The notes beneath the pieces were generated by a model. It had not been told where the DNA came from. It ran no database searches and worked only from the letters and a program-made list of their open reading frames with translations. The translations under genes and the position numbers were made by a program. From the NCBI GenBank assembly GCA_021160885.1, contig JAGHBR010000411.1:1-16071 (forward strand): DNA of 16,071 bases, in the 5' to 3' direction. Positions 7,879 to 14,709 of the stretch are shown in pieces (the stretch's first letter is position 1; each line of letters opens with the position of its first letter). The DNA comes from Caldisericaceae bacterium (GTDB lineage: Bacteria > Calditrichota > Calditrichia > Calditrichales > Calditrichaceae).

Positions 7879-8689
7879 TTATCACATTCACACTAAATTG
7901 TGCAAACATGCCAGCGGGCAGATGGCTGAATATGTTGAACAGGCCCTTAAGCTGGGCTTTGATGAAATTGCTTTTACCGATCATATTCCATTACCACAAA
8001 ATTTTGACCCGGCCCACCGCATGTCGCTTTCTGAAATAGATTTTTATTTAAATGAAATTGAAAAGTTAAAAACGCGTTTTGGCAAAGATATCAAAATTTT
8101 AACCGGCATCGAAGCAGATTTTTATGATGGCTTTGAGGACTATTTGGCTGATTTTTTAAATCGCTTTCCCATGGACATCGTTATTTTGTCCGTACACTTT
8201 ATTCGTGACTGGCCGGCCGGCAACTGGACTTTTAGTTATTATTTCCCAGGCAGACCGTTAAAAGAAATTTACTCCGACTATTTGCAGGCGCTGATGCGCG
8301 GCGTAAAAACGGGCCTGTTTAATGTGCTGGGACATCTCGATTTGATTAAACGCGACGAAGCCCGTTTACTGGACGGCAATGAACAGGAAGTGCGCCAGCT
8401 TTTAAACCTTGTCCGGCAGCAGAACATGGCCGTTGAAATCAACACTTCAGGTTTACGCAAAGAGATCGGCGAACCTTATCCGCATCAGAGCATCTGGCCT
8501 TTACTGGCTGAATTTCAGTTGCCGGTTACCATGGGCTCGGATGCCCATGCGCCCAACCAGGTTGGCTTTCGGTTCGCCGAAATTGAAAGACAATTGGTCG
8601 CTGTTCCAGGGCTGCAAAAGGCACGCTGCATTAACGGAAACTTTGAAATAATAGACTGGAGCTTTGAACCTTCAACAATATCAAAGTAA
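7868..8689 (+). CDS. hisK: histidinol-phosphatase, PHP family (HisK type)
   Basis: This 273-residue cytosolic enzyme should hydrolyse L-histidinol phosphate to histidinol in histidine synthesis. All expected PHP metal ligands are in order: DYHIH (His6, His8), His14, FTDH (Asp38, His39), GIEAD (Glu82), SVHF (His110), GHLD (His156) and GSDAH (Asp225, His227). The length fits HisK of the Bacillus type. Related PHP phosphoesterases with other substrates cannot be fully excluded. The ATG lies inside the end of the DUF2520 gene, so translation is probably coupled. No other his gene is in view. The TAA stop (8687-8689) falls in the left end of a palindromic repeat element. Confidence 0.87.
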   Translation: MKLDYHIHTKLCKHASGQMAEYVEQALKLGFDEIAFTDHIPLPQNFDPAHRMSLSEIDFYLNEIEKLKTRFGKDIKILTGIEADFYDGFEDYLADFLNRFPMDIVILSVHFIRDWPAGNWTFSYYFPGRPLKEIYSDYLQALMRGVKTGLFNVLGHLDLIKRDEARLLDGNEQEVRQLLNLVRQQNMAVEINTSGLRKEIGEPYPHQSIWPLLAEFQLPVTMGSDAHAPNQVGFRFAEIERQLVAVPGLQKARCINGNFEIIDWSFEPSTISK

Positions 8690-8819
8690 CTTTTGAAAAA
8701 ACCGGGAATTCTCCAAACATGTCATTCCTCACTTGATGCGGAATCTAATAATTACAACAACAACTTAGAGATTCCCACCTGCGCGGAATGACATTCTTAA
8801 TGATTTTTTCAAAGGTTTC
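8686..8819 (+). repeat. MITE-like palindromic element, copy 1 (134 bp)
   Basis: The ends are inverted repeats matching at 14 of 16 positions: left 8686-8701 against right TTTTTTCAAAGGTTTC (8804-8819). The inner parts also pair: ATGTCATTCC...GCGGAATCT (8719-8745 region) faces AGATTCCCACCTGCGCGGAATGACAT (8769-8794 region). The whole can fold into one long imperfect hairpin. TCAAAG occurs at both edges (8681-8686 and 8820-8825), a possible target duplication, although TCAAAG also lies within the terminal repeat itself. Outside one 38-bp block (8725-8762) and a 1-bp gap, it matches copy 2 (14710-14806) at about 87 of 96 positions. It carries no coding capacity. Folded RNA ending in U-rich sequence could act as a terminator for hisK. 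Confidence 0.8.
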
Positions 8820-8946
8820 TCAAAGGTGTAACCTTTGAACAGTCATTTTGGGATTCTGGCCAGACAGGAGGTTGATGAACGCAAAATCTTTATATGCCAT
8901 CAGGGAATGCTTTTTATTGAACTTTTGACAATTAAGGAGTTAGTCA

Positions 8947-9363
8947 ATGGATATTTGGCAACAGGTCAATCAGGACATTGACCAAATCGTCAAAGATTAC
9001 CGCAAAGTGGCGGCGGTTGGCATTTCGGACAAACCTTACAGGCCCAGCTACGACGTGGCCAGGTATTTAAAAAATCGAGGGTTCACCATTTACCCGGTTA
9101 ATCCAAAATTGGAACATGTGCTGGACTTGCCATGCTACCCTTCCTTAAAAGACATTACCGAACCGGTTGAGATTGTAGATATTTTTAGACGGTCGGAATT
9201 TGTGCTGCCAGTGGTAGAAGAGGCTATTTCCATCGGCGCTAAAGTCGTTTGGATGCAATTGGGGGTTGTCAATGAGCAGGCAGCCCGCCTGGCATTGGAA
9301 GCTGGCCTCAAGGTGGTGATGGACGCCTGTTTAAAAGTGGAAGTGGCCTATCGGGGAGTTTAA
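8947..9363 (+). CDS. CoA-binding domain protein (YccU-like, CoA_binding_2)
   Basis: This 138-residue single-domain Rossmann-like protein matches the CoA_binding_2 family at full length. VAAVGISDKPYRPSYDVARYL (21-41) forms the nucleotide loop. YPVNP (49-53), VDIFRRSEFV (77-86) and the strongly conserved WMQLGVVNE (102-110) follow. The C-terminal block reads MDACLKVE, where relatives I remember have MDRC.KIE, so an Arg is replaced by Ala127. CoA or another nucleotide is probably bound, and the physiological role is unknown. AAGGAG precedes the ATG well. It is the first gene of a closely spaced cluster ending with the muramidase-like lipoprotein. The TraB/GumN-like gene starts 7 bp after its stop. 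Confidence 0.9.
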   Translation: MDIWQQVNQDIDQIVKDYRKVAAVGISDKPYRPSYDVARYLKNRGFTIYPVNPKLEHVLDLPCYPSLKDITEPVEIVDIFRRSEFVLPVVEEAISIGAKVVWMQLGVVNEQAARLALEAGLKVVMDACLKVEVAYRGV

Positions 9364-9370
9364 AAAATCT

Positions 9371-10237
9371 ATGAAAAAACACTTTGTACTTTTTCTTTTG
9401 ATCTTTGTTTTTTCGATCCGGCTTTTCGCCGGAGGAAAGCACTGCCTGTGGCAGGTAGAAGGGCAAAATAACAAAGTTTTCCTGCTTGGTTCTGTACATA
9501 TGCTAAGTGAACAACAATACCCCCTACCTGCAGTGTTTGATTCGGTTTACACCCAGAGTGCAGCCCTCTTTTTTGAGACAAATATTGACAGCGCTATGTC
9601 GCCTCAAGCAGCCGCTTTGCTGATGAAACAGGGGCTTTTAAACGGGCGGCAAACATTGAAAGACCTGTTGGCGGACTCTGTTTTCCAGAAGGTGAAAAAA
9701 ATATTGGACCATTTTGGGCAGCCGGTTGAATTGTACCTAAAGATGAAACCATGGTTGTTAAGTCTAATGCTCAATCAACTGAACATGCGTGCCTTAAATT
9801 TGAATCCCCGTCTTGGGTTGGAAATGTACTTTTCCCATAAGGCCAAGCAAGATCATAAACCGACCCATGGACTGGAATCGTTTAAACAGCAAATCGCTTT
9901 TTTAAGCAGGCTTTCTGAAATAAATCCAAACACCTTAGTACTGGAAACCATTCGCGAGATAGAAACAAACAACAAGACTTTCGAAGAATTGTTAACTGCC
10001 TGGCAAACGGGCGATGCGCAGGCGCTGGACTCTTTGATCAATGCAGGCTTAAAAGAATTCCCGCAAGTAGGTGAATTTTTGCTGGTCAAACGAAATTTGA
10101 ACTGGCTTCAAAAAATAGAGCCATTGCTCAAATCAAAACAGAACTATTTAATTGTAGTTGGCGCCGGGCATCTGGTCGGTGATCAGGGGCTGGTGCAACT
10201 GTTACGCCAAAAAGGCTACCGCGTTCAACAATTGTAA
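9371..10237 (+). CDS. TraB/GumN family protein, exported
   Basis: This 288-residue protein has a clear signal peptide (about residues 1-20, ending ...RLFA), so it acts outside the cytoplasm. The TraB/GumN (TIKI-like) core has its two GxxH motifs, GSVH (40-43) and GAGH (264-267), plus FFETN with Glu69, and Arg241-Asn242 in the RN..W block. These are the residues proposed to bind metal in TIKI proteases. A GLEMYF segment (149-154) stands where relatives usually have G.D..F. Metallopeptidase activity is shown for animal TIKI but not for most bacterial members. There is little ribosome site in the 7-bp gap. GGAG inside the end of the preceding gene (9355-9358) is the best candidate, so translation is probably coupled. 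Confidence 0.85.
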   Translation: MKKHFVLFLLIFVFSIRLFAGGKHCLWQVEGQNNKVFLLGSVHMLSEQQYPLPAVFDSVYTQSAALFFETNIDSAMSPQAAALLMKQGLLNGRQTLKDLLADSVFQKVKKILDHFGQPVELYLKMKPWLLSLMLNQLNMRALNLNPRLGLEMYFSHKAKQDHKPTHGLESFKQQIAFLSRLSEINPNTLVLETIREIETNNKTFEELLTAWQTGDAQALDSLINAGLKEFPQVGEFLLVKRNLNWLQKIEPLLKSKQNYLIVVGAGHLVGDQGLVQLLRQKGYRVQQL

Positions 10238-10248
10238 AAGGATAATTT

Positions 10249-11019
10249 TTGAACAAAGCAAAACTTTACATTGGTACCTCTGTTTGGTCTTACAAAGACT
10301 GGAAGGAGACCTTTTATCCGCCGCAACTTAAAGCCAGCCAGTATCTCAACTATTACAGCCAGCATTTTAATTCTGTAGAAGTGGATTCCACTTTTTACGG
10401 AATTCCCCGCGCCAACACGGTAGAAAACTGGTTTGAACAAACGCTTGAGCATTTTGTCTTCAGCCTTATAGTCCCGCAAATTATTACGCACGAAAAAAGG
10501 CTGCTGGATTGCCAGGCCGAGTGGCAAGCCTTTTTAGAAGTGACTTCTAAATTGCGGCAAAAACGCGGCCCATTAATCTTACAATTCGATTACAAATTTA
10601 AATTTAAAGAATTTTCCGCAACGCTGGACGACTTTTTGGCTGAACACAAAGACGAAGCGTCGTTAGCCGTTGAAATCCGTAACAAAGATTGGCACAATCA
10701 GCAATTTTACGAAATGCTAAAAAAACATGGCGTGGCGCTGGTTCTCAACGATTTGTACTACATGCCTCGCATGGTGGAATTGACCAGCCATTTTACCATT
10801 GTGCGCCTGTTAGGCAACCGAAAACAAATTCCCGACGATTTTTCACACGTTCGTATCGATCGCACCAATAATCTCAACTGGTGGGCCGATTGGATTGAAC
10901 AATTTTTGGAAAAAGAATTAGAAGTTTACGTTTATTCTAATAATCGCTACCAGGGCCGCGCGCCGGCCACCATTCAAACATTACTCAAAATGCTTGAGCA
11001 GCGTCAACTTCAATTTTAA
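10249..11019 (+). CDS. DUF72 (YecE-like) protein, TTG start
   Basis: This 256-residue cytosolic protein has the TIM-barrel-type DUF72 pattern: LYIGTSVWSYKDW (6-18), FNSVEVDSTFYGIP (40-53), ITHEKRL (79-85), GPLILQFDYKF (107-117), AVEIRNKDW and, near the end, YVYSNNRYQGRAPATIQ. No enzymatic function is established for the family. The start is TTG: AAGGA (10238-10242) is well placed before it, there is no ATG nearby, and the family's first strand follows within a few residues. It starts 11 bp behind the TraB/GumN gene and ends 13 bp before the next start, so it belongs to the same operon. Confidence 0.88.
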   Translation: MNKAKLYIGTSVWSYKDWKETFYPPQLKASQYLNYYSQHFNSVEVDSTFYGIPRANTVENWFEQTLEHFVFSLIVPQIITHEKRLLDCQAEWQAFLEVTSKLRQKRGPLILQFDYKFKFKEFSATLDDFLAEHKDEASLAVEIRNKDWHNQQFYEMLKKHGVALVLNDLYYMPRMVELTSHFTIVRLLGNRKQIPDDFSHVRIDRTNNLNWWADWIEQFLEKELEVYVYSNNRYQGRAPATIQTLLKMLEQRQLQF

Positions 11020-11032
11020 ACAGGAGAATAAA

Positions 11033-12268
11033 ATGCGGACTATGCTGTTTTTACTGATCTTTTCTCTGGTAAGCGCAAGTTGCCAGCCGGAACCTTCGAC
11101 CAAAGTGCTTACTGGCCTGGATCGGGTAGTTGAATTTAAACAACTGTTTGAAAATAAAAGAATTGGCATCATTGCCAACCACACGGCTTTTAACAGCAAT
11201 GGACAATTTATTCTTAATGTTTTTCAGGAACAGATTCCCGGCGCCAAAATTGCCGCCCTGTTTGGTCCGGAACATGGCTTTAGAGGCAACTATTCAGCCG
11301 GTAAAAAAATCAATGAACACACTTTTCTCGATTCAATTCCTATTTACAGCCTTTACGGCAAAAACGTAAAACCAACCCCGCAAATGTTAACCGGCCTGGA
11401 CGTTTTAATTTTTGACATTCAGGATGTGGGTTCCCGATTTTACACCTATATTTGGACCATGGCGCTGGCCATGGAAGCCGCTGCTGAGCAGGGGATCCCC
11501 TTTGTGGTGCTTGACCGCCCCAATCCCATCAACGGCCTGGATATGGAAGGCCCGCTGTTAGACCCACAATTCGCCTCATTTGTAGGCCTTTACCCTATTC
11601 CTGTTCGACACGGAATGACAGCGGGCGAATTGGCCCGTCTGTTTAACGGGCAAGGTTGGCTGAAAAATGGCATCCAGGCCGATTTAACGGTCATTCCCAT
11701 GAAACACTGGCAACGCGACATGTGGTATGACCAAACCGGATTAAAATTCATTGCACCCTCGCCAAACATGCCAAATTTGGCTACTGCCACGGTTTACCCT
11801 GGACTGTGCCTATTAGAGGGCACCAATGTATCTGAAGGCAGGGGAACAGAGACTCCTTTTTTGCAATTTGGCGCCCCATGGATTGACGCTCAGCAGTTGC
11901 TAAAACATGTAGCCCAATTTGATTTACCAGGAATAAAATTGAACGAAGCCAAATTTACTCCGGTTTCCATGCCCGGCAAAGCACTGCGGCCAAAATATGA
12001 AAATGAAAGTTGCCAGGGATTGAGGATAAATCTTACCGATCGTCTGACATTTAAACCCTTTAAAACCGGCGTGTTGATTGTAAAGGCCATCCACGACCTT
12101 TACCCAGAACAGTTCAGCTGGCGTAAATCGCATTTTGACCGTCTTTGCGGAACCGATCAGGTGCGCCTGTACATTGAGGGAAACAAATCTTTACAACCGC
12201 TGTTTGATAAATGGCAAAAAGAAGTGGAAGCCTTTGATCGTTTAAGGCAGCCCTACCTGCTTTACTGA
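11033..12268 (+). CDS. namZ: GH171/DUF1343 exo-beta-N-acetylmuramidase-like lipoprotein (NamZ-like)
   Basis: This 411-residue lipoprotein has a signal peptide ending in a lipobox (VSAS-Cys17), so it is probably lipid-anchored in the envelope. The DUF1343/GH171 blocks are all present: IGIIANHTA (44-52), FGPEHGFRG (77-85), LIFDIQDVGSRFYTY (125-139), VVLDRPNPI (158-166), FIAPSPNMPNL (239-249) and LLEGTNVSEGRGTETPF (260-276). Bacillus subtilis NamZ (YbbC) of this family releases MurNAc from the non-reducing end of peptidoglycan fragments. The Glu of PEHGF and the Tyr of SRFYTY lie in the conserved active-site blocks. AGGAGAATAAA supports the ATG at 11033 rather than an upstream in-frame TTG at 10994. 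It is the last gene of the + strand cluster, and I see no clear intrinsic terminator after it. Confidence 0.9.
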   Translation: MRTMLFLLIFSLVSASCQPEPSTKVLTGLDRVVEFKQLFENKRIGIIANHTAFNSNGQFILNVFQEQIPGAKIAALFGPEHGFRGNYSAGKKINEHTFLDSIPIYSLYGKNVKPTPQMLTGLDVLIFDIQDVGSRFYTYIWTMALAMEAAAEQGIPFVVLDRPNPINGLDMEGPLLDPQFASFVGLYPIPVRHGMTAGELARLFNGQGWLKNGIQADLTVIPMKHWQRDMWYDQTGLKFIAPSPNMPNLATATVYPGLCLLEGTNVSEGRGTETPFLQFGAPWIDAQQLLKHVAQFDLPGIKLNEAKFTPVSMPGKALRPKYENESCQGLRINLTDRLTFKPFKTGVLIVKAIHDLYPEQFSWRKSHFDRLCGTDQVRLYIEGNKSLQPLFDKWQKEVEAFDRLRQPYLLY

Positions 12269-12288
12269 CCAATCCCGAAGATTAAAAA

Positions 12289-12321
12289 ATTCGAAGCTCG
12301 AATTTCGAAATACGAAATCCT
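12289..12321. repeat. TTCGAA-type AT-rich repeat motif
   Basis: A short stretch has recurring TTCGAA/TCGAA/ACGAAAT words. It begins with a perfect 6-bp inverted repeat, ATTCGA (12289-12294) and TCGAAT (12298-12303), with a 3-nt loop. Similar 'TTCGAAAT-ACGAAAT' strings are seen as intergenic repeats in many bacterial genomes. No function is evident, though it could slow transcription leaving the upstream gene. Confidence 0.45.
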
Positions 12322-12508
12322 CTTCATTTCGCAGATTTAAAAGTATTTAAAGGGGACTATCACTGTTGTCTAAAATAAATTAGATGAAGAAAATGTTTCC
12401 AAATGTTAAGTTTAATTCCTGCCAACTATTGCTGCGGTTTTCCCTTCCCTAAGTAATTAATGTTTTTTTATTAAAATTCTGAATCAAATATGTTCATCAA
12501 CTTATTAA

Positions 12509-12558
12509 ATCCCCCCTATTATTTCCCCCCCTTACTAAAGGGAGAACTGAAGGGGGAT
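12509..12558. repeat. nested inverted repeat with C-runs and G-runs
   Basis: The outer arms ATCCCCCC (12509-12516) and AGGGGGAT (12551-12558) enclose an inner hairpin. The inner hairpin is seven C then TT (12525-12533) facing AAAGGGAG (12537-12544). Both arms are pyrimidine then purine. It folds well as RNA or single-stranded DNA, with no T tract to make it an intrinsic terminator. Confidence 0.6.
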
Positions 12559-12688
12559 CTTATTTCTTATTCCTGAACAAAGCTCAGAGTTTTGTTTGTC
12601 AGTCAAGTAGAAAGTAAAATCGTTATATTTATTTACAAAAACATCTTTCAATAATGAACTTGGATAAATCCAACTTCAAAACGGTTCC

Positions 12689-12731
12689 AACTCTTAACTC
12701 TTCACCCCTTACACTCCTACATCCTTAACTT
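12689..12731. repeat. degenerate CCTTAA/CTCTTAACTC tract
   Basis: This is a run of variants of CTCTTAA, CCCCTTA, CACTCCTA and CATCCTTAAC with no G for more than 40 bases on this strand. It resembles the tract at 12924-12965. It is too irregular for a simple tandem repeat. Confidence 0.4.
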
Positions 12732-12776
12732 CATTAAAGTTTTGACCCATCCCGACCTCGGCTGGCACCTCGGTCA

Positions 12777-12800
12777 CCCTTCCCTGCCAGCAGGGAAGGG
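12777..12800. repeat. perfect 24-bp palindrome, 11-bp arms
   Basis: The arms CCCTTCCCTGC (12777-12787) and GCAGGGAAGGG (12790-12800) are exact inverted copies around CA. Chance occurrence is very unlikely. No T run follows on either strand, so it is not a standard intrinsic terminator. It lies in the convergent gap and could still end or stabilise transcripts from either side. Confidence 0.75.
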
Positions 12801-12848
12801 AAATCGCCCACGCTTTAAGATCAAATTTTGAAAACTTGCACTTCGGTT

Positions 12849-12877
12849 CTCCCTTACCTTTAACAAAGGAAAGGGAG
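12849..12877. repeat. inverted repeat, 13-bp arms with one mismatch
   Basis: CTCCCTTACCTTT (12849-12861) pairs with AAAGGAAAGGGAG (12865-12877) across AAC, with a single mismatch. It shows the same pyrimidine-then-purine design as its neighbours. A T6 run occurs only 13 bp further on (12891-12896), so terminator function is doubtful. Confidence 0.65.
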
Positions 12878-12923
12878 TTAGAGGGTTGGGTTTTTTACCA
12901 CTCCAAACCAATATTGCTTTGCT

Positions 12924-12965
12924 TTACCCTTAACCCTTATACTCTTACACCCTTAACCCCTTAAC
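12924..12965. repeat. degenerate CCCTTAA tract
   Basis: TACCCTTAACCC, TTATACTCTTACACCC and TTAACCCCTTAAC follow one another, about six imperfect units of CCCTTA/ACCCTTA. No G occurs on this strand. It resembles telomere-type sequence only superficially. Confidence 0.45.
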
Positions 12966-13038
12966 AAACCATGCCACAACCATCATTTCAATTCTTTGGA
13001 CAGATTTGTACTGGATTGCTTTTTAACTTGAGGCCCCA

Positions 13039-13053
13039 AAAACAGGCTGTTTT
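13039..13053 (-). terminator. weak hairpin after trmJ
   Basis: Palindromic AAAACAGGCTGTTTT begins 4 nt past the trmJ stop. It has a 6-bp AT-rich stem with a GGC/GCC loop, and on the trmJ strand it ends in a T5 run. It is the only terminator-like structure close to this gene, and the stem is weak. Confidence 0.35.
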
Positions 13054-13057
13054 GCAA

Positions 13058-13849
13058 TTAAAAAATGTTTCGTTTTGGTTTGTTACCGCACTCTTTTTCC
13101 AGATCGCGGATTCTGGTCTCAAAAATTTGCAATAATTTGTGCAAAAGACGAACATCGCGCTGTTCGGCCATGGAGCGGCCGATTAAGCGCCTGAAGCGTG
13201 TAACAAAATTGTCCACCCCGTCGCGCGGTACAAATTGCACCAGCTCAATGGCCTGTGCCAGATGTTCGTAGAATCTTTCCAACTCATATTGCGAGGCCAG
13301 TTCGTAATTGTAATCAACCTGCGCTTTTTGAAGGTGCTGAAAAAAGGTGTAGCTGTAAATCATGACCGCCTGGGCTAAATTTAAAGCGGGATTTTGCGTG
13401 GCCGTGGCAATGGTTGAATGTAAATGGCATTTTAAAATTTCTTCATTGGTCAGCCCGCTGCTTTCACGACCAAAAACAATGGCCACCGGATGCTGCAGGG
13501 CAGCGCTAAGTAAGCGTTCTGCGACCTGATCCGGCGAAAAGAAGGGAAACTTAAAATGGCGTTTGCGCATGGTCGTGGCCACAGTTAACCGCATTTCTTT
13601 AATTGCTTGTTGAAAATCGGAAACAATGAGCGCGTTTTCGATCAGCTCGTAGGAACGATGGGCCATCATTCTGGCTTCGTCGTTGTCCAACTGGCAAGGA
13701 TTAACCAGCACCAATTTTTCAAAGCCCATGGTTTTTAAGGCGCGGGCTACCGACCCCACGTTGCCTGGCGATTCGGGCTCCACCAGAATAAAATGCAGAT
13801 TTTGACGAATGATTTTAAATTTTTCGTTTAAGGGAATGCGTTGACTCAT
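13058..13849 (-). CDS. trmJ: tRNA (cytidine/uridine-2'-O-)-methyltransferase TrmJ
   Basis: This 263-residue SpoU/SPOUT methyltransferase should 2'-O-methylate the ribose at position 32 of tRNAs with S-adenosylmethionine. The N-terminal catalytic knot domain has LVEPESPGNVGSVARALKTMG (22-42, Asn30 and Arg36), IVFGRESSGLTNEE (124-137) and NPALNLAQAV (153-162). The C-terminal helical extension of about 85 residues is typical of TrmJ rather than TrmL. An upstream GTG at 13855 is possible, but GAGGTGA fits better as the ribosome site of the ATG at 13849. That site contains the sfsA stop codon, so translation is coupled to sfsA. The LARR...-type knot motifs are intact. Confidence 0.9.
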   Translation of the reverse strand: MSQRIPLNEKFKIIRQNLHFILVEPESPGNVGSVARALKTMGFEKLVLVNPCQLDNDEARMMAHRSYELIENALIVSDFQQAIKEMRLTVATTMRKRHFKFPFFSPDQVAERLLSAALQHPVAIVFGRESSGLTNEEILKCHLHSTIATATQNPALNLAQAVMIYSYTFFQHLQKAQVDYNYELASQYELERFYEHLAQAIELVQFVPRDGVDNFVTRFRRLIGRSMAEQRDVRLLHKLLQIFETRIRDLEKECGNKPKRNIF

Positions 13850-13851
13850 AT

Positions 13852-14553
13852 TCACCTCAAATCAAAATCAATTTTTTTTGACACTTTGATTTCCTCAGGA
13901 GACACCTGAGCCAGGTAAGGTAAAATTTCTACACCTTGTTCAAAAGCGACGCGCAACATGCGACCATATTCCGCATCAATATGGTCCGCCGGACGAAAAA
14001 TGGTGCCATCGCTGCGTTGAATTAAAAAAAGCATTACAGCCCGGTGTCCCTCCTTCAACATTTGAATTAATTCATGCAGATGTTTTAAACCGCGTGTAGT
14101 TACCGCATCGGGAAAATAGTAAACGCCATCCTCTTCAACCAGGGTAACATTTTTGACCTCTACAAAACATTGCTGTCCGTCATTTGCCAGCCACAAATCA
14201 ACCCGACTATTCTGGCCGTATTTAACCTCAGTGCGCAACTGTTCGTAGCCCTGCAGTTCTGTAATGGCGCCGTTTGTTACGCCTTCCACAGCAATCTTGT
14301 TGGCTAAAATGGTGTTAATGCCAATCCAGCAACGACCATTGTGCACCATTTCCCAGGTGTATTTTAATTTACGTTTAGGATTATCCGACTGGCTAAGACG
14401 TACTTCCCAGCCGGGAGAGTCACAGGTCTTCATGCTGCCGGAATTGGGACAATGCGCGGTCACCTGCCGACCGTCATCCAGCTCAATATCAGCTAAAAAG
14501 CGTTTGTAGCGACGAATCAGTTTCCCAGGTAGCAAAGGTTGTGTAAATTTCAT
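13852..14553 (-). CDS. sfsA: SfsA family protein (DNA-binding, nuclease-like fold)
   Basis: This 233-residue protein matches SfsA over its full length: LIRRYKRFLADIELDDG (12-28), HCPNSGSM (34-41), YTWEMV (65-70), SRVDLWL (116-122) and VEVKNVTLVE...FPDAVTTRGLKHLHEL (131-162). RVD with Asp119 and E-V-K (Glu132, Lys134) is the PD-(D/E)XK arrangement, so a nuclease-type site is probable. E. coli SfsA was named for stimulating maltose fermentation and binds DNA, but its true activity is not well defined. Only a weak GAGA precedes the ATG. It is followed by trmJ with a 2-bp gap. A promoter is expected in 14554-14709, but I find no clear one. Confidence 0.93.
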   Translation of the reverse strand: MKFTQPLLPGKLIRRYKRFLADIELDDGRQVTAHCPNSGSMKTCDSPGWEVRLSQSDNPKRKLKYTWEMVHNGRCWIGINTILANKIAVEGVTNGAITELQGYEQLRTEVKYGQNSRVDLWLANDGQQCFVEVKNVTLVEEDGVYYFPDAVTTRGLKHLHELIQMLKEGHRAVMLFLIQRSDGTIFRPADHIDAEYGRMLRVAFEQGVEILPYLAQVSPEEIKVSKKIDFDLR

Positions 14554-14709
14554 CTAAATCTCATAAAATTTTTTGAAGTCATGGCCATTTGTCGTTTAAT
14601 ATTTTTTACTTCCGATACAGAGTTCCAATTTTGAAAAGATTTATTAAAGGCGAAATTTACACAATTGACGTTTAGAAGCCAAAAAACAAAGAGGCGAGGT
14701 TAAATTAAA

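Larger units (their letters stand above)
12269..13057. other. gene-free region between convergent genes, filled with short repeats
   Basis: About 790 bp lie between the stop of the muramidase-like gene and the stop of trmJ. I find no plausible coding frame, RNA gene or clear intrinsic terminator. It holds a TTCGAA-type motif run, three inverted repeats with a pyrimidine-rich left arm and purine-rich right arm, and two degenerate CCCTTAA-like tracts, listed separately. The rest (12330-12500 and 12565-12685) is AT-rich and unremarkable. The make-up suggests a site that tolerates and collects small repeats. Confidence 0.7.

Noticed and set aside
7868..8689. Window as part of a histidine operon
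   Set aside because: No other his gene is present; neighbours are a DUF2520 gene and a CoA-binding protein gene.
12924..12965. CCCTTAA tract as a telomere-like chromosome end or CRISPR-like array
   Set aside because: The units are irregular, only about six, internal to the chromosome, and have no spacers.
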